A stretch of 64,000 nt of DNA from positions 372,001 through 436,000 of the forward strand of contig OY970234.1 in NCBI GenBank assembly GCA_963714125.1, in the 5' to 3' direction. A model generated the notes under the pieces. It saw only the letters and a program-made list of their open reading frames with translations. It was not told the DNA's origin and ran no database searches. Of this stretch, positions 26,995 to 35,999 are shown one piece after another. Source of the DNA: CAWCAW01 sp963714125 (GTDB lineage: Bacteria; Actinomycetota; Acidimicrobiia; Acidimicrobiales; UBA8190). The position numbers and the translations under genes are program-made. Position 1 is the stretch's first letter; every line of letters begins with the position of its first letter.

Positions 26995-28115
26995 CACGCC
27001 GCCGGCGTGGGCAAGCGGTAGAGGGCAGCGGCGTTGGCGCCCAAGACCTTGGCCTGCACGGCGGCATCGAGCGGCGCGATGGTGCGTCGCAACGCATCGA
27101 CCGCCCCCGGAAAGGTGGCGTCGTGATGCGGGTAGTCCGATCCCCACACGATGCGGTCCTCACCGATGACCGGCGCCAGCACGGGCAAGGTGCGCTCGTC
27201 GATCTCGAAACTGATCCAGCACTGTCGGGCGAAGTACTCGCTCGGCTTGAGGCGCATGTCGGGGCAGAAGGCGCCGAAGCTCTCGGCCTGCTCGTCGAGG
27301 CGTTCCATCCAAAACGGAACCCACCCGCCACTCGACTCGAGGAAGACGACGCGCAGCTGTGGGTGGCGCTCCAGCACACCGAAGGCGATGAGCTGGGCAC
27401 ACGCCAGCATCTCCTCAAAGGCGTGCGACACGGCGTGCAAGAGCAGCGGGTTGAAGGGGCGATCCGACGCCAACGTGGGCACGATGACAGAGCTGCCTTC
27501 GTGCACGGCAATGGTCACCCCGAGCTCTTCGGCGGCGTCCCACAGCGGGTCGTAGGCGCGGTCGGACAGGGATCGACCCATGCACGGGTTGGGGCGCACG
27601 AAGGCGGTCGGAAAGCCGAGCTCGCCGTGTGCTCGCCGGAGCTCGGCTACCGCGGCGGCGGGGTCCTGCACCGGCACCATGGCGGCGCCGAACAGGCGCG
27701 AGGGATTGGCCTGGCAGTACGACGCCAACCAGTCGTTGTAGGCGGACGCAATCACGGTGGCGGCGCGGGGGTCGTCAAGGGCCCAGAAGTACAAGCCGAC
27801 GGATGGAAACAGCACCGCTTGGTCGATGCCTTCGGCGTCCATGTCGGCCAGACGGGCCCACGGGTCTGATCCACCTGGGTGCGCGTCCTTCAGAGGACGA
27901 AAGTTGTCGGCGTCGGAGAACCTGCCGCCCGGTGTGGCCAGCGTGCCCAGCGGTACGGCCAGGATCTCGACGCCGCCCACCGTCACGTGTTCGTGACCGT
28001 TTCTGTCGGCGGTGATAATGGGGCGCACATCGTCGGGGAGCGACTGCCACGCCTCGGGCGGCTCGACGACGTGACCGTCAGCGTCGACGACCCGCACCAC
28101 CGACTCCTCCGTCAT
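26994..28115 (-). CDS. Amidohydrolase-2 family TIM-barrel protein
   Basis: 373 residues from ATG 28115 (MTEESVVRVVDADGHV); an in-frame ATG about 30 bases upstream is possible but lies inside the next gene. Motifs: DADGHVVEPPEAW, VHEGS in the middle, and GSDYPHHDATFPG with the metal aspartate. It is the second of four such paralogues; like them it has E in place of the usual second N-terminal histidine. The reaction is unknown. It is seven bases after another amidohydrolase gene and directly before a ligase, with overlap, so the three are co-translated. Confidence 0.87.
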   Translation of the reverse strand: MTEESVVRVVDADGHVVEPPEAWQSLPDDVRPIITADRNGHEHVTVGGVEILAVPLGTLATPGGRFSDADNFRPLKDAHPGGSDPWARLADMDAEGIDQAVLFPSVGLYFWALDDPRAATVIASAYNDWLASYCQANPSRLFGAAMVPVQDPAAAVAELRRAHGELGFPTAFVRPNPCMGRSLSDRAYDPLWDAAEELGVTIAVHEGSSVIVPTLASDRPFNPLLLHAVSHAFEEMLACAQLIAFGVLERHPQLRVVFLESSGGWVPFWMERLDEQAESFGAFCPDMRLKPSEYFARQCWISFEIDERTLPVLAPVIGEDRIVWGSDYPHHDATFPGAVDALRRTIAPLDAAVQAKVLGANAAALYRLPTPAA

Positions 28116-28122
28116 CAAATTC

Positions 28123-29331
28123 TCATGGCGCTGGGCGCCAATCATCGCGAGGTGGCATGGGGTGGCGAAACAAGCCGGCCGCATTGGTGGCGGCGATCTT
28201 GCGCAACTCGCCGTCTGATACCTGCCCGAACGTCTTTTCCATGGTGGCCTGCGTGTCGGGCCAGGTGGAGTCGGCGTGCGGGTAGTCGCTCTCCAACATG
28301 ATGTGGTCGACGCCGATGCGGTCGCGCAGCTGGATGATGGATGGGTCGTCGATGGTGCAGAACCAGAAGTTGCGGCGCAGGATCTCGCTCGGAGGGATTT
28401 CCGAAGGCCAATTGTTCGACTCCGTTCCCGACGCCGAGTGCTCGAGGACGAAGTCGACGCGGTCCATGAGCATGGGCACCCAGCCGATGCCACCCTCGGA
28501 CATGGCCACTGCCAAACGCGGGAAGCGCAACGCCACCCCTGACCACAGCCACTCCGCTGCCGAGATGAGCGCGTTGACCGGAAACAGCGTCGGCATGACT
28601 TCGAAGGGCCCCCCGCCCGACGCCGCGGCTATCCACCCCGAGGCCCCAGTGTGCAGGCACACCACCGTGTTGGTTTCTTCGCAGGCGGCGAAGAAGGGGT
28701 CCCAGTCTCTGGTGTAGATCGAGGGCAGACCGAGGCGGGCCGGGAACTCCGGGAAGCTGACGGCCTTGAAGCCACGCGCCGCGTTGCTTCTGACCTCAGC
28801 CGCGGCCAGCTCGATGTCGACGAGCCACGGCAGCTGCAGGGGGATGATGCGATCGGGGTAGGTACCGGCCCATACGTCGGCGTGCCAGTCGTTCCAGGCG
28901 CGCAAGGCAGCCAGGCCTAACTCCTTGTCCTTCGATCGCGAAAATACCGCCCCGCAGAATCCGGCCACCAGTGACGGGAAACACAGCGACGCCCACACGC
29001 CGTTGATGTCCATGTCGGCGATGCGAGCGTGGATGTCGAAACAGCCCGGTCGCATCTCGTCGAAACGTGACGGATCCATGCTCCACGTGTCGCGCCGGCG
29101 CCCCACCACGGCGTTGAGCGCCACGTTGGGATACAGGTGTTCTTCGTACAGCCACGCTTGCGAGCCGTCGTCGTTTTCCACGATGCGTGGCGCGGCGTCG
29201 ATCAGGTGCGCCGGCATGCGGCCTTCAAAGAGATCGGGTGGCTCGATGAGATGGTCGTCGACCGAGATGATGGGGACCCGGATGGGGCGGGGTTCCGGAT
29301 CGGGCAGCAGCACGGGTTCCACGACGACCAT
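28123..29331 (-). CDS. Amidohydrolase-2 family TIM-barrel protein
   Basis: 402 residues; ATG at 29331. Motifs: SVDDHLIEPPDLF, LHTGASGW, EGGIGWVPMLMDRVD and ESDYPHADSTWPDT. It differs from the neighbouring paralogue (26994-28115) enough that it is unlikely to be a recent duplicate. The two could act on successive intermediates or form a heteromer; neither is supported by sequence alone. It is first in the minus-strand run and lies 41 bases behind a TetR gene. Confidence 0.87.
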   Translation of the reverse strand: MVVVEPVLLPDPEPRPIRVPIISVDDHLIEPPDLFEGRMPAHLIDAAPRIVENDDGSQAWLYEEHLYPNVALNAVVGRRRDTWSMDPSRFDEMRPGCFDIHARIADMDINGVWASLCFPSLVAGFCGAVFSRSKDKELGLAALRAWNDWHADVWAGTYPDRIIPLQLPWLVDIELAAAEVRSNAARGFKAVSFPEFPARLGLPSIYTRDWDPFFAACEETNTVVCLHTGASGWIAAASGGGPFEVMPTLFPVNALISAAEWLWSGVALRFPRLAVAMSEGGIGWVPMLMDRVDFVLEHSASGTESNNWPSEIPPSEILRRNFWFCTIDDPSIIQLRDRIGVDHIMLESDYPHADSTWPDTQATMEKTFGQVSDGELRKIAATNAAGLFRHPMPPRDDWRPAP

Positions 29332-29372
29332 GGCGGGAGCCTTTCTCTTTTAGGCCAGCGGGCCGGTGGCGT

Positions 29373-29978
29373 TCATGGGCGCAGTGCCGCCGCGCAGAAC
29401 GCCCACAGGTCCTCGGCCACCTCGGCCGGGGGTTCTTCAATCTGATGGCACAGCAGGGCGTGCAGGTGCGACATGACCAGATGAAACAGCGTGCGGGCGT
29501 CGCGCCGGGCGTCGCCGGCGCGCACGACACCGGCCGCCTGGGCCGATCGAAGCTCGGTCTCGAACACGTCGACAAAGGGCTGCAGCACGGCGCGCAGCTC
29601 GACGGGCCGCGACTCGGCCAGGCGCAGATGCTCGCGCACCAGCGCCGACGCATACGGCAGTCGGCCATCGACGGTGATGAACATGAACAAGCCCGTCACC
29701 GCCGTGCGCACCCGGTCTAACGGCGCCTGTTGTTCGTCGATTTTGGCCACCAGGGCCTCGGCCCCGCGTCGAGCGTCGTCGTCGAATAAGGCCACTAACA
29801 GCTCGTCTTTGGAGGCGAAGCATCGGTAGAAGCTCTTGAGCGACGCCTTCGAAGCCGCCACCACCTGGGTGACGGTGAACGAGGGGCCTTCGGCTTCCCA
29901 CATCAGGGCGCGGGCGCTGTCGACCAGGCGCCCGGCGACGTCAGAGTGCCTGGTGCGGGCCGCGGCCAGGGTCGCCAT
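29373..29978 (-). CDS. TetR-family transcriptional regulator
   Basis: 201 residues; ATG at 29978. The N-terminal helix-turn-helix is at about residues 30-60 (FTVTQVVAASKASLKSFYRCF), followed by a ligand-binding domain. It is divergent from the aldehyde dehydrogenase gene at 30047, with a CGGAGAA-N5-TTCTCCG dyad between them, the normal arrangement for a TetR repressor that controls itself and its neighbour. The inducer is unknown. The operator is unlike the TGAC-N6-GTCA sites, so this regulator probably governs a separate local unit. Confidence 0.92.
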   Translation of the reverse strand: MATLAAARTRHSDVAGRLVDSARALMWEAEGPSFTVTQVVAASKASLKSFYRCFASKDELLVALFDDDARRGAEALVAKIDEQQAPLDRVRTAVTGLFMFITVDGRLPYASALVREHLRLAESRPVELRAVLQPFVDVFETELRSAQAAGVVRAGDARRDARTLFHLVMSHLHALLCHQIEEPPAEVAEDLWAFCAAALRP

Positions 29979-30000
29979 CGGGAACCGAGGCTATCATCCG

Positions 30001-30019
30001 CGGAGAACGGCATTCTCCG
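30001..30019. promoter_or_regulatory. TetR operator candidate, CGGAGAA-N5-TTCTCCG
   Basis: Perfect 7-bp arms around CGGCA in the 68-bp gap between the divergent TetR gene (start 29978) and aldehyde dehydrogenase gene (start 30047). The position and spacing suit a TetR dimer. Confidence 0.7.
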
Positions 30020-30046
30020 AGGTGGAGGGCCGAGGTGGAGGGGACA

Positions 30047-31507
30047 ATGGGCACCACAGGAGACGCCATCGGCATTGTTATCGACGGCGCTACCGAAGCC
30101 GGCCACGCGGGCACCTACCCCGTGCTCAACCCGGTCCGGCCCGCCGAGATCGTCTTCGACGCTCCCTCGGCCTCTATCGAGCAACTCGACCGGGCCGTGG
30201 CCGCGGCCCGGCGCGCCCAGCCGGCCTGGGCGGCGCTCGACTACGAAGAGCGCGCCGAAATGGTGATCAAGGCCGCCGCCGCGGCGGCCGCCGTCGTGAA
30301 CGCGTCGGACCTCGCCACGTTGCTCACCCGTGAGCACGGCAAGGTGCTGTGGGAAGCCCAGTTCGACTCGGGCACCATGGGCGCCATGGCCGAAGCGTTC
30401 GCGCCCTTGGCCAGCGAGGCCCTTTCGTCACGCGAGATGCCGGGCGTCGGGCGACACACATCGGTGCGCCATATTCCCTATGGCGTGGTGGCGGCGCTGT
30501 TGCCGTTCAACTGGCCCGTTTCCGTGTTGGGTAACAAGGCGTGGCCGGCACTGTTCGCCGGCAACACCCTGGTGGTCAAGGCGCCTCCCACGTGCCCGGG
30601 CGCCGTACTGGCCGTGTCGGCCGCCATCGCCGAAGCGCTCCCACCGGGCGTCTACAACGCCGTGAACGGCCCCGGCATCGACATCGGCGAAGCCCTCGTC
30701 TCGCATCCCGGCGTCGACATGGTGTCGTTCACGGGCGGCATCCCCACCGGTCGAGCCGTCATGGCGCAAGCATCCGGATCAGTGAAGCCGGTGGTGCTCG
30801 AGCTGGGCGGCAACGACCCCGCCATCATCGCCCCCGATGTAGAGATCGACGAGGCGCTGGCGGCCAAGATCATCGACGCTTCCTTCGTCACCAGCGGCCA
30901 GGTCTGCATGGCCATTAAGCGCATCTATGTGCACGAGTCCAAGGTGCCCGCTCTGATCGACGCGCTGGTGGCGCGGGTGAGTGCCGACGTCATCGGGGAC
31001 GGACTGGCGGCCGAGGTGACTATGGGACCAGTGCACCGGCCCGCCGGGCGAGACCGCGTGGAGGCCATGCTGGCCGAGGCGCTGTCGCTGGGGGCTCGCG
31101 TGCACCGCCCGGCGCGTGTGCGCGAGGAGGACGCCGCCGCAGGCGGTTATTTGGTGTCGCCGGCCATCGTCGAAGGTGCGCCCGATCACGCCGAGATCGT
31201 GCGCGACGAGCCGTTCGCTCCCGCTGTGCCCGTGCTCGGGTACCGCGACCTCGACGAAGCCATCAGGCGAGCCAACGACAGCTCCTTCGGTCTGTGCGCG
31301 TCGATCTGGACCGGGGACGAAGCGCTGGCGGCCTCGGTGGTCGGCCAGCTCGAAGCCGGGACAGTGTTCGTCAACAACCACGGCACTTCGGCCATGGACT
31401 ACCGCGCCCCGTTCGGTGGGTGGAAGCAATCGGGCTACGGACTCGAGCTCGGCCCCGAAGGCATGGTGGCCTTCACCCGTCCCAAGACCGTGCTGGCCTT
31501 CTCCTGA
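30047..31507 (+). CDS. Aldehyde dehydrogenase (NAD(P)-dependent)
   Basis: 486 residues; ATG at 30047 has GGAGGGG three bases upstream, better than the GTG at 30035. Landmarks: LPFNWPVSVLGNK, FTGGIPTGRAV, the base glutamate in LELGGNDPA, the nucleophile in SGQVCMAIKR, EPFAPAVPVLGY and a tail with PFGGWKQSGYG. All catalytic residues are intact. It is divergent from a TetR gene and so is probably induced by its substrate or a related compound. It heads the run with a D-aminoacylase-type enzyme and an alcohol dehydrogenase. Confidence 0.94.
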   Translation: MGTTGDAIGIVIDGATEAGHAGTYPVLNPVRPAEIVFDAPSASIEQLDRAVAAARRAQPAWAALDYEERAEMVIKAAAAAAAVVNASDLATLLTREHGKVLWEAQFDSGTMGAMAEAFAPLASEALSSREMPGVGRHTSVRHIPYGVVAALLPFNWPVSVLGNKAWPALFAGNTLVVKAPPTCPGAVLAVSAAIAEALPPGVYNAVNGPGIDIGEALVSHPGVDMVSFTGGIPTGRAVMAQASGSVKPVVLELGGNDPAIIAPDVEIDEALAAKIIDASFVTSGQVCMAIKRIYVHESKVPALIDALVARVSADVIGDGLAAEVTMGPVHRPAGRDRVEAMLAEALSLGARVHRPARVREEDAAAGGYLVSPAIVEGAPDHAEIVRDEPFAPAVPVLGYRDLDEAIRRANDSSFGLCASIWTGDEALAASVVGQLEAGTVFVNNHGTSAMDYRAPFGGWKQSGYGLELGPEGMVAFTRPKTVLAFS

Positions 31508-31509
31508 CC

Positions 31510-31554
31510 GTTACACCTCCGCACTGTGACACTTCTGCACCGTGACACCTGAGG
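31510..31554 (+). repeat. Tandem 16-bp direct repeat before the D-aminoacylase gene
   Basis: Three successive units begin at 31510 (GTTACACCTCCGCACT), 31526 (GTGACACTTCTGCACC) and 31542 (GTGACACCTGAGG, partial). They fill most of the 59-bp gap between the aldehyde dehydrogenase stop and the next start, and the last one runs into the ribosome site. Spacing of 16 bp is close to one and a half helix turns, so a regulator site is possible. Confidence 0.55.
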
Positions 31555-31566
31555 AAAGGTGACTCC

Positions 31567-33300
31567 ATGCTCGACCTGTTGATCAAAGGCGGCACCGTGG
31601 TGGACGGGACCGGCGCACCGGGTCGCCGCGCCGACGTCGGTGTCGTGGGCGCCAAGGTGGTGGCCATCGGAGAGATCGATGACACCGCAGCCCGCACCAT
31701 CGATGCCGATGGGCTGCTGGTGGCACCGGGGTTCGTCGATCTGCACACCCACTACGACGCCCAACTGTCGTGGGACCCCACGGCCAGCCCGTCTCCGCTG
31801 CACGGGGTGACCACCGTCATCGGTGGCAACTGCGGGTTCTCGCTGGCGCCATCAGGGCCCGATCACGCTGACTATCTCGCCCGCATGATGGCGCGCGTCG
31901 AAGGGATGCCGCTGACGGCGCTGAAATTCCTGGATTGGTCGTGGACATCCTTCGGCGACTGGCTCGGCCGTCTCGACGGCAAGGTAGGGGTGAACGCCGG
32001 CTTCTTGGTAGGGCACTCGGCCCTTCGGCGTTCGGTCATGGGCGACGAAGCAACCACTTCCGAGGCGTCCCCGTCGCAACTGGCGGCCATGGAGATGTTG
32101 CTGCACCAGTCCATCGAGCAAGGCGCCCTGGGGCTGTCGACGTCGCGTGCTCATACGCATAACGACGGTGCCGGTGTGCCGGTGCCGTCGCGCTCGGCCG
32201 GGCGCGCCGAGCTCGAAGCGCTGTGCCGGGCTATCGCCGACCATGACGGCACCACCTTGGAGCTCATTGTCCCGGGATGCCTCAACGGCTTCACCGAGGA
32301 CGAGGTGGAGCTCATGACCACGCTGTCGCTGTTGGCCGACCGCCCCGTCAACTGGAACGTGCTCGGCGTCTCGGCGCGCGATCCCGAACGGGTCGAGCAT
32401 CAACTCGCCGCGTCGACCTCTGCCGCCGAAAAGGGCGCCACCATCGTGGCTCTGACCTTGCCGCACACCATGAAGATCCGCCTCTCCTTCGAGTACGGCG
32501 CCATCCTCGACGGGCTGCCGGGCTGGCGCCCGCTGTTCGCGGTGCCCATCGACGAGCGCATCAAGATGCTGAAGGACCCCGAGCAACGACGCATGCTCCA
32601 AGAAGGGGCCCGTTCGCCCGAGGCCGGGATCCTCGGCGCGCTGGCCAACTGGAAGCACCTACGCATCGACGAGACCTTCAGCCCACAGAACAAGGCCTAT
32701 GAGGGCCGGTCCATCGGCGAGATCGCCACCGAGACGAACCGCGAACCGTTCGACACCCTTCTTGACATCGTCATCGACGACGACCTGCGTACCGGCCTGC
32801 GTCCCCCCATCCCAGAGACGGAGGACGACTGGACGGCGCGGGCCAAGGTGTGGACGGACCCCCGTACCATCGTGGGCGGATCCGACGCCGGCGCGCACCT
32901 GGACACCATGTGCGGCGCCATCTATTCGACTTCGATGCTCGGCGATGGCGTACGCAAGCGCGGGCTGTTGTCGTGGGAAGAGGCCGTGCACCAGCTCACC
33001 GACGTACCCGCTCGTCTCTACGGCTTGCGCGGTAGGGGACGGCTGGCCGAGGGCTACTGGGCCGACGTGACAATCATCGATCCAGGTCGCGTGGGGCATG
33101 GGCCCGAACGCACCCGTGACGACCTTCCGGGTGGGGCGCCGCGCCTGTACGCCGAGGCCGATGGCATCGAGCACGTGCTTGTCAACGGCGCCGAGATCGT
33201 CACGGCCGGTTCCTTCACCGGTGCGCTACCCGGGGCCGTACTCCGCTCGGGCGCTGACACCGACACCGTGACGACAGCGCCGGGCTCGCCGGGCGCGTGA
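31567..33300 (+). CDS. D-aminoacylase-type amidohydrolase (N-acyl-D-amino-acid deacylase family)
   Basis: 577 residues. Metal-binding HTHYDAQLSWD near residue 60, the metal-bridging cysteine in GGNCGFSLAP, a VGHSALRRSVMG segment, and SDAGAHLD near residue 440. This is the N-acyl-D-amino-acid deacylase and D-hydantoinase-like branch of the amidohydrolase superfamily; the family often has unknown substrates in actinobacteria and may cleave cyclic or linear amides. It is separate from the four amidohydrolase-2 proteins. Its stop overlaps the next start (GTGA), which suggests coupling with the alcohol dehydrogenase. Confidence 0.9.
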   Translation: MLDLLIKGGTVVDGTGAPGRRADVGVVGAKVVAIGEIDDTAARTIDADGLLVAPGFVDLHTHYDAQLSWDPTASPSPLHGVTTVIGGNCGFSLAPSGPDHADYLARMMARVEGMPLTALKFLDWSWTSFGDWLGRLDGKVGVNAGFLVGHSALRRSVMGDEATTSEASPSQLAAMEMLLHQSIEQGALGLSTSRAHTHNDGAGVPVPSRSAGRAELEALCRAIADHDGTTLELIVPGCLNGFTEDEVELMTTLSLLADRPVNWNVLGVSARDPERVEHQLAASTSAAEKGATIVALTLPHTMKIRLSFEYGAILDGLPGWRPLFAVPIDERIKMLKDPEQRRMLQEGARSPEAGILGALANWKHLRIDETFSPQNKAYEGRSIGEIATETNREPFDTLLDIVIDDDLRTGLRPPIPETEDDWTARAKVWTDPRTIVGGSDAGAHLDTMCGAIYSTSMLGDGVRKRGLLSWEEAVHQLTDVPARLYGLRGRGRLAEGYWADVTIIDPGRVGHGPERTRDDLPGGAPRLYAEADGIEHVLVNGAEIVTAGSFTGALPGAVLRSGADTDTVTTAPGSPGA

Positions 33301-34442
33301 GCACGCCGGCGCCGGCGCCGACGGCCGGCACGCCCCGCACGGTCCGCGCCGCGGTGGTGCGCGAGGTGGGGGCGCCATTCGTCGTCGAGGACATCGAACT
33401 GGCCCCGTGTGGACCGCGCGACGTGCGCGTCCGTATGGCTGCCAGTGGTGTGTGTCACTCCGATCTGTCGATCCAACAGGGATCGATGCCGTTCATGTTC
33501 CCCACTGTCCTTGGACACGAGGGTGCGGGGATTGTCGCCGAAATCGGCGACGCCGTCACCAGAGTCGAGCCGGGTGATCACGTCGTGCTGACATGGATGC
33601 CGCCGTGCCGGACGTGCTTCTGGTGCTTGGCGGGCCAACCCATGTTGTGCGAGCCCGGCTTAGTCGAGGCGCTGAGCGGCGCCTATGCCACCGTCGACGG
33701 CCAGCAACTGGTGCGAGGGTTGGGCACGGCCACCTTCGGCGAGGAAACCCTCGTGCCCGAAGGCGAGGTCGTCCGTATCGACCCCTCAGTTCCCTTGGAA
33801 CTTGCCGCGCTGGTGGGGTGTGCATTGTCCACGGGCGTCGGTGCCGTATGGCACACCGCCGGTGTGCGTCCTGGGTCGACGGTGGCGGTGGTCGGGTGCG
33901 GGGGCGTGGGTCTGGCCGTGGTGCAAGGAGCGCGGTTGGCGGGAGCGTCGGCCATCGTGGCGGTGGACACCGTGGCTGGCCGGCTGTCCATGGCCCAGTC
34001 CATGGGGGCCACGGCGATGGTGCACGCCGGGTCGAACGCCAGCGACGCGGCCGTGGCCGTGCGGGAGTTGTTCGACGGGCGAGGGGTCGACTACGCCTTT
34101 GAGGTGGTGGGTAAGGCGCAGACCATTCGATCCGCGTTCTCTATGGCTCGTCGCGGCGGCACCGTCGTGCTGGTGGGGGCGGGCTCACCCGAAGACGAGG
34201 TCACATTTTCGGCCTTCGAGCTCTTCGTCGACGCCAAGACGGTGCACGGCTGCGTTTACGGATCGACCGACCCCGATCGCGACTTTCCTGTGCTCGTTGA
34301 CCTTGTCAAAAACGGCGCTATCGACGCCGCGGGCATGGTCACCAGGCGTATCGGCCTCGATGATCTGAACGACGCCTTCGCCGACATGGAGGCGGGCGTG
34401 GGGGCTCGTAGCGTCGTGGTCTTCGACGCGGCCGGGGCCTAA
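33297..34442 (+). CDS. Zinc-dependent alcohol dehydrogenase (class III/mycothiol-type MDR)
   Basis: 381 residues, GTG start in a GTGA overlap. Catalytic zinc residues in GVCHSDLS and GHEGAG, structural zinc in PCRTCFWCLAGQPMLC, NAD-binding GCGGVGLAVVQ. The order and spacing resemble NDMA-dependent or class III alcohol dehydrogenases. It likely oxidises an alcohol to the aldehyde used by the nearby aldehyde dehydrogenase (30047-31507). The next gene follows with no space (TAA then ATG). Confidence 0.93.
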   Translation: MSTPAPAPTAGTPRTVRAAVVREVGAPFVVEDIELAPCGPRDVRVRMAASGVCHSDLSIQQGSMPFMFPTVLGHEGAGIVAEIGDAVTRVEPGDHVVLTWMPPCRTCFWCLAGQPMLCEPGLVEALSGAYATVDGQQLVRGLGTATFGEETLVPEGEVVRIDPSVPLELAALVGCALSTGVGAVWHTAGVRPGSTVAVVGCGGVGLAVVQGARLAGASAIVAVDTVAGRLSMAQSMGATAMVHAGSNASDAAVAVRELFDGRGVDYAFEVVGKAQTIRSAFSMARRGGTVVLVGAGSPEDEVTFSAFELFVDAKTVHGCVYGSTDPDRDFPVLVDLVKNGAIDAAGMVTRRIGLDDLNDAFADMEAGVGARSVVVFDAAGA

Positions 34443-35579
34443 ATGGCGGCGGTCATCGAGGCGGTCCAGGCCGTCGAGGTTGTCGATGCCGACGCTCATG
34501 TCGTCGAGGGCGCCGAGCTGCTCGCCGACATCTTCACGCGTTTCCCGGATCAGGTGACCGTCCGAGGTGATGGCGTGCTCGGCATCGTCATTGAAGGTCG
34601 CTCGTATCCCGATCCGGAGGGGCCAGGAGCCGGGTGCCCGGCCGACAAAGGGCTCACCGACGCCGCCGGCGCCTCGCCATCCACGGTCGACGGTGTGCTC
34701 GCCAATGCCGACACCGATGGACTTGACGAAATGGTGATGTTCCCGAGTTTCGCCCTGTGCGTGCCCACCATCGAGGACGTGGCCCTGGCATCGGCCATCG
34801 CCCGTATGTACAACACCTGGGTTGCCGACTTCTGCGCCCGAAGCGGCGGGCGACTGCACGCCGCAGCCGTCGTGCCCATCGAGTATCCCGACGAGGCTTT
34901 GGCGGTGATGACCGAAGCCAAGGAGCTCGGGCTCGTGTGCACGGTCATCCCTCCCGCCCTGAAGACGCGCAACCTCGATCACGCCGATCTCGACCGCTTC
35001 TATGCCGGTGCGGTGGAGATGGACATGGCGCTCGGGGTGCACGGCGCACCTGGGTTGCACATGCCCAAGATCGGCGTGGACCGTTTCACCAACTACGTCC
35101 AAGTCCATTGCGTGAGCTTCCCCTTCGACCAGATGACGGCCATGACGGCGTTGGTCAGCGGGGGAACCTTTGATCGCCATCCCGATTTGCGCGTGGCGTT
35201 GTTGGAGGCCGGTGCAGGGTGGCTGCCGTGGTTCGTCGAACGCCTGGGTGAGCACTACGAAGCCCGAGGCGACTGGGTCGCGGGTGGGTGGAAGCGTCAC
35301 CCCGCGCAGTACATCGCGGCGGGCAACATCCTCGTGACGTGCGAGCCCGACGAGGCCATGCTGCCGTGTGTCGTGGATCAGCTCGGGGACCGCTGCGTGA
35401 TGTTCGCCAGCGACTACCCCCACTGGGACGGGGAGTGGCCGCACGCCAGCGCCAAATGGCGTCGCCACGTCGAACAGACGTTGACCCTGTCGGCGGCGGC
35501 TCGCCTGTCGGCGGACAATGCCCGGGACTTTTACCGCTTGCCGGCCCGTTCGTCACCGCCGCCCTCAAACGCGTCGTAG
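34443..35579 (+). CDS. Amidohydrolase-2 family TIM-barrel protein
   Basis: 378 residues; ATG directly follows the previous TAA. Motifs: VVDADAHVVEGAELL at the N terminus, VHGAPGLHM in the middle, EAGAGWLPWFVERLGEHY and ASDYPHWDGEWPHA near the C terminus. Fourth paralogue of the set. It lies in the run ADH-amidohydrolase-DUF35-thiolase, which mirrors the minus-strand run at 23877-28115 (ligase, amidohydrolase, DUF35, thiolase). That repeated pairing suggests that the hydrolase and the thiolase act in one route. The chemistry is not known. Confidence 0.87.
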   Translation: MAAVIEAVQAVEVVDADAHVVEGAELLADIFTRFPDQVTVRGDGVLGIVIEGRSYPDPEGPGAGCPADKGLTDAAGASPSTVDGVLANADTDGLDEMVMFPSFALCVPTIEDVALASAIARMYNTWVADFCARSGGRLHAAAVVPIEYPDEALAVMTEAKELGLVCTVIPPALKTRNLDHADLDRFYAGAVEMDMALGVHGAPGLHMPKIGVDRFTNYVQVHCVSFPFDQMTAMTALVSGGTFDRHPDLRVALLEAGAGWLPWFVERLGEHYEARGDWVAGGWKRHPAQYIAAGNILVTCEPDEAMLPCVVDQLGDRCVMFASDYPHWDGEWPHASAKWRRHVEQTLTLSAAARLSADNARDFYRLPARSSPPPSNAS

Positions 35580-35591
35580 CGTCGTCGTTCT

Positions 35592-35999
35592 ATGGCTGAG
35601 CACGTTGCTATTCGCCCGGGGCTCTTCACCGTCGCCGATGCGCCGCGACTCATGGGGAGCCGGTGCCTTGTGTGTGGTCGTTCCCACTTCCCCTGCACCA
35701 CCGTTTGTCCGTTTTGTGGCGAAGACGACGTGGAGGAGACCGAGCTGTCGTCCACGGGAACCTTGTGGGCATGGACGGGGGTGACGGCGGCCCCCCCGGG
35801 GTACCGGGGCACCGTCCCCTACGGCTTTGGGGTGGTGGAGCTGCCAGAAGGGCTGCGCGTCATCACCCGGCTCACCGAAGCCGATCCGTCGCAGTTGCAT
35901 GCAGGCCAGCCCATGCATCTCGTCCTCGATGCGCTGCACGTCGACGACGATGGCAATCAGGTGGTCGGCTACGCCTTTGCCCCCGGTGGCGCGCCATGA
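35592..35999 (+). CDS. DUF35 OB-fold protein with four-cysteine zinc ribbon
   Basis: 135 residues; the start ATG follows the amidohydrolase by 12 bp. Zinc ribbon RCLVCGRSH...VCPFCGEDD, then an OB-fold with ELSSTGTLWAWTGV and VPYGFGVVELPEGLRVI. It overlaps the thiolase start (ATGA), the same arrangement as the other two DUF35 genes. It should bind the 35996-37141 thiolase-like protein and present the acyl-CoA. Confidence 0.9.
   Translation: MAEHVAIRPGLFTVADAPRLMGSRCLVCGRSHFPCTTVCPFCGEDDVEETELSSTGTLWAWTGVTAAPPGYRGTVPYGFGVVELPEGLRVITRLTEADPSQLHAGQPMHLVLDALHVDDDGNQVVGYAFAPGGAP

Noticed and set aside
31510..31554. CRISPR-like repeat
   Set aside because: Units are contiguous, degenerate and only 16 bp, with no spacers and no cas genes.
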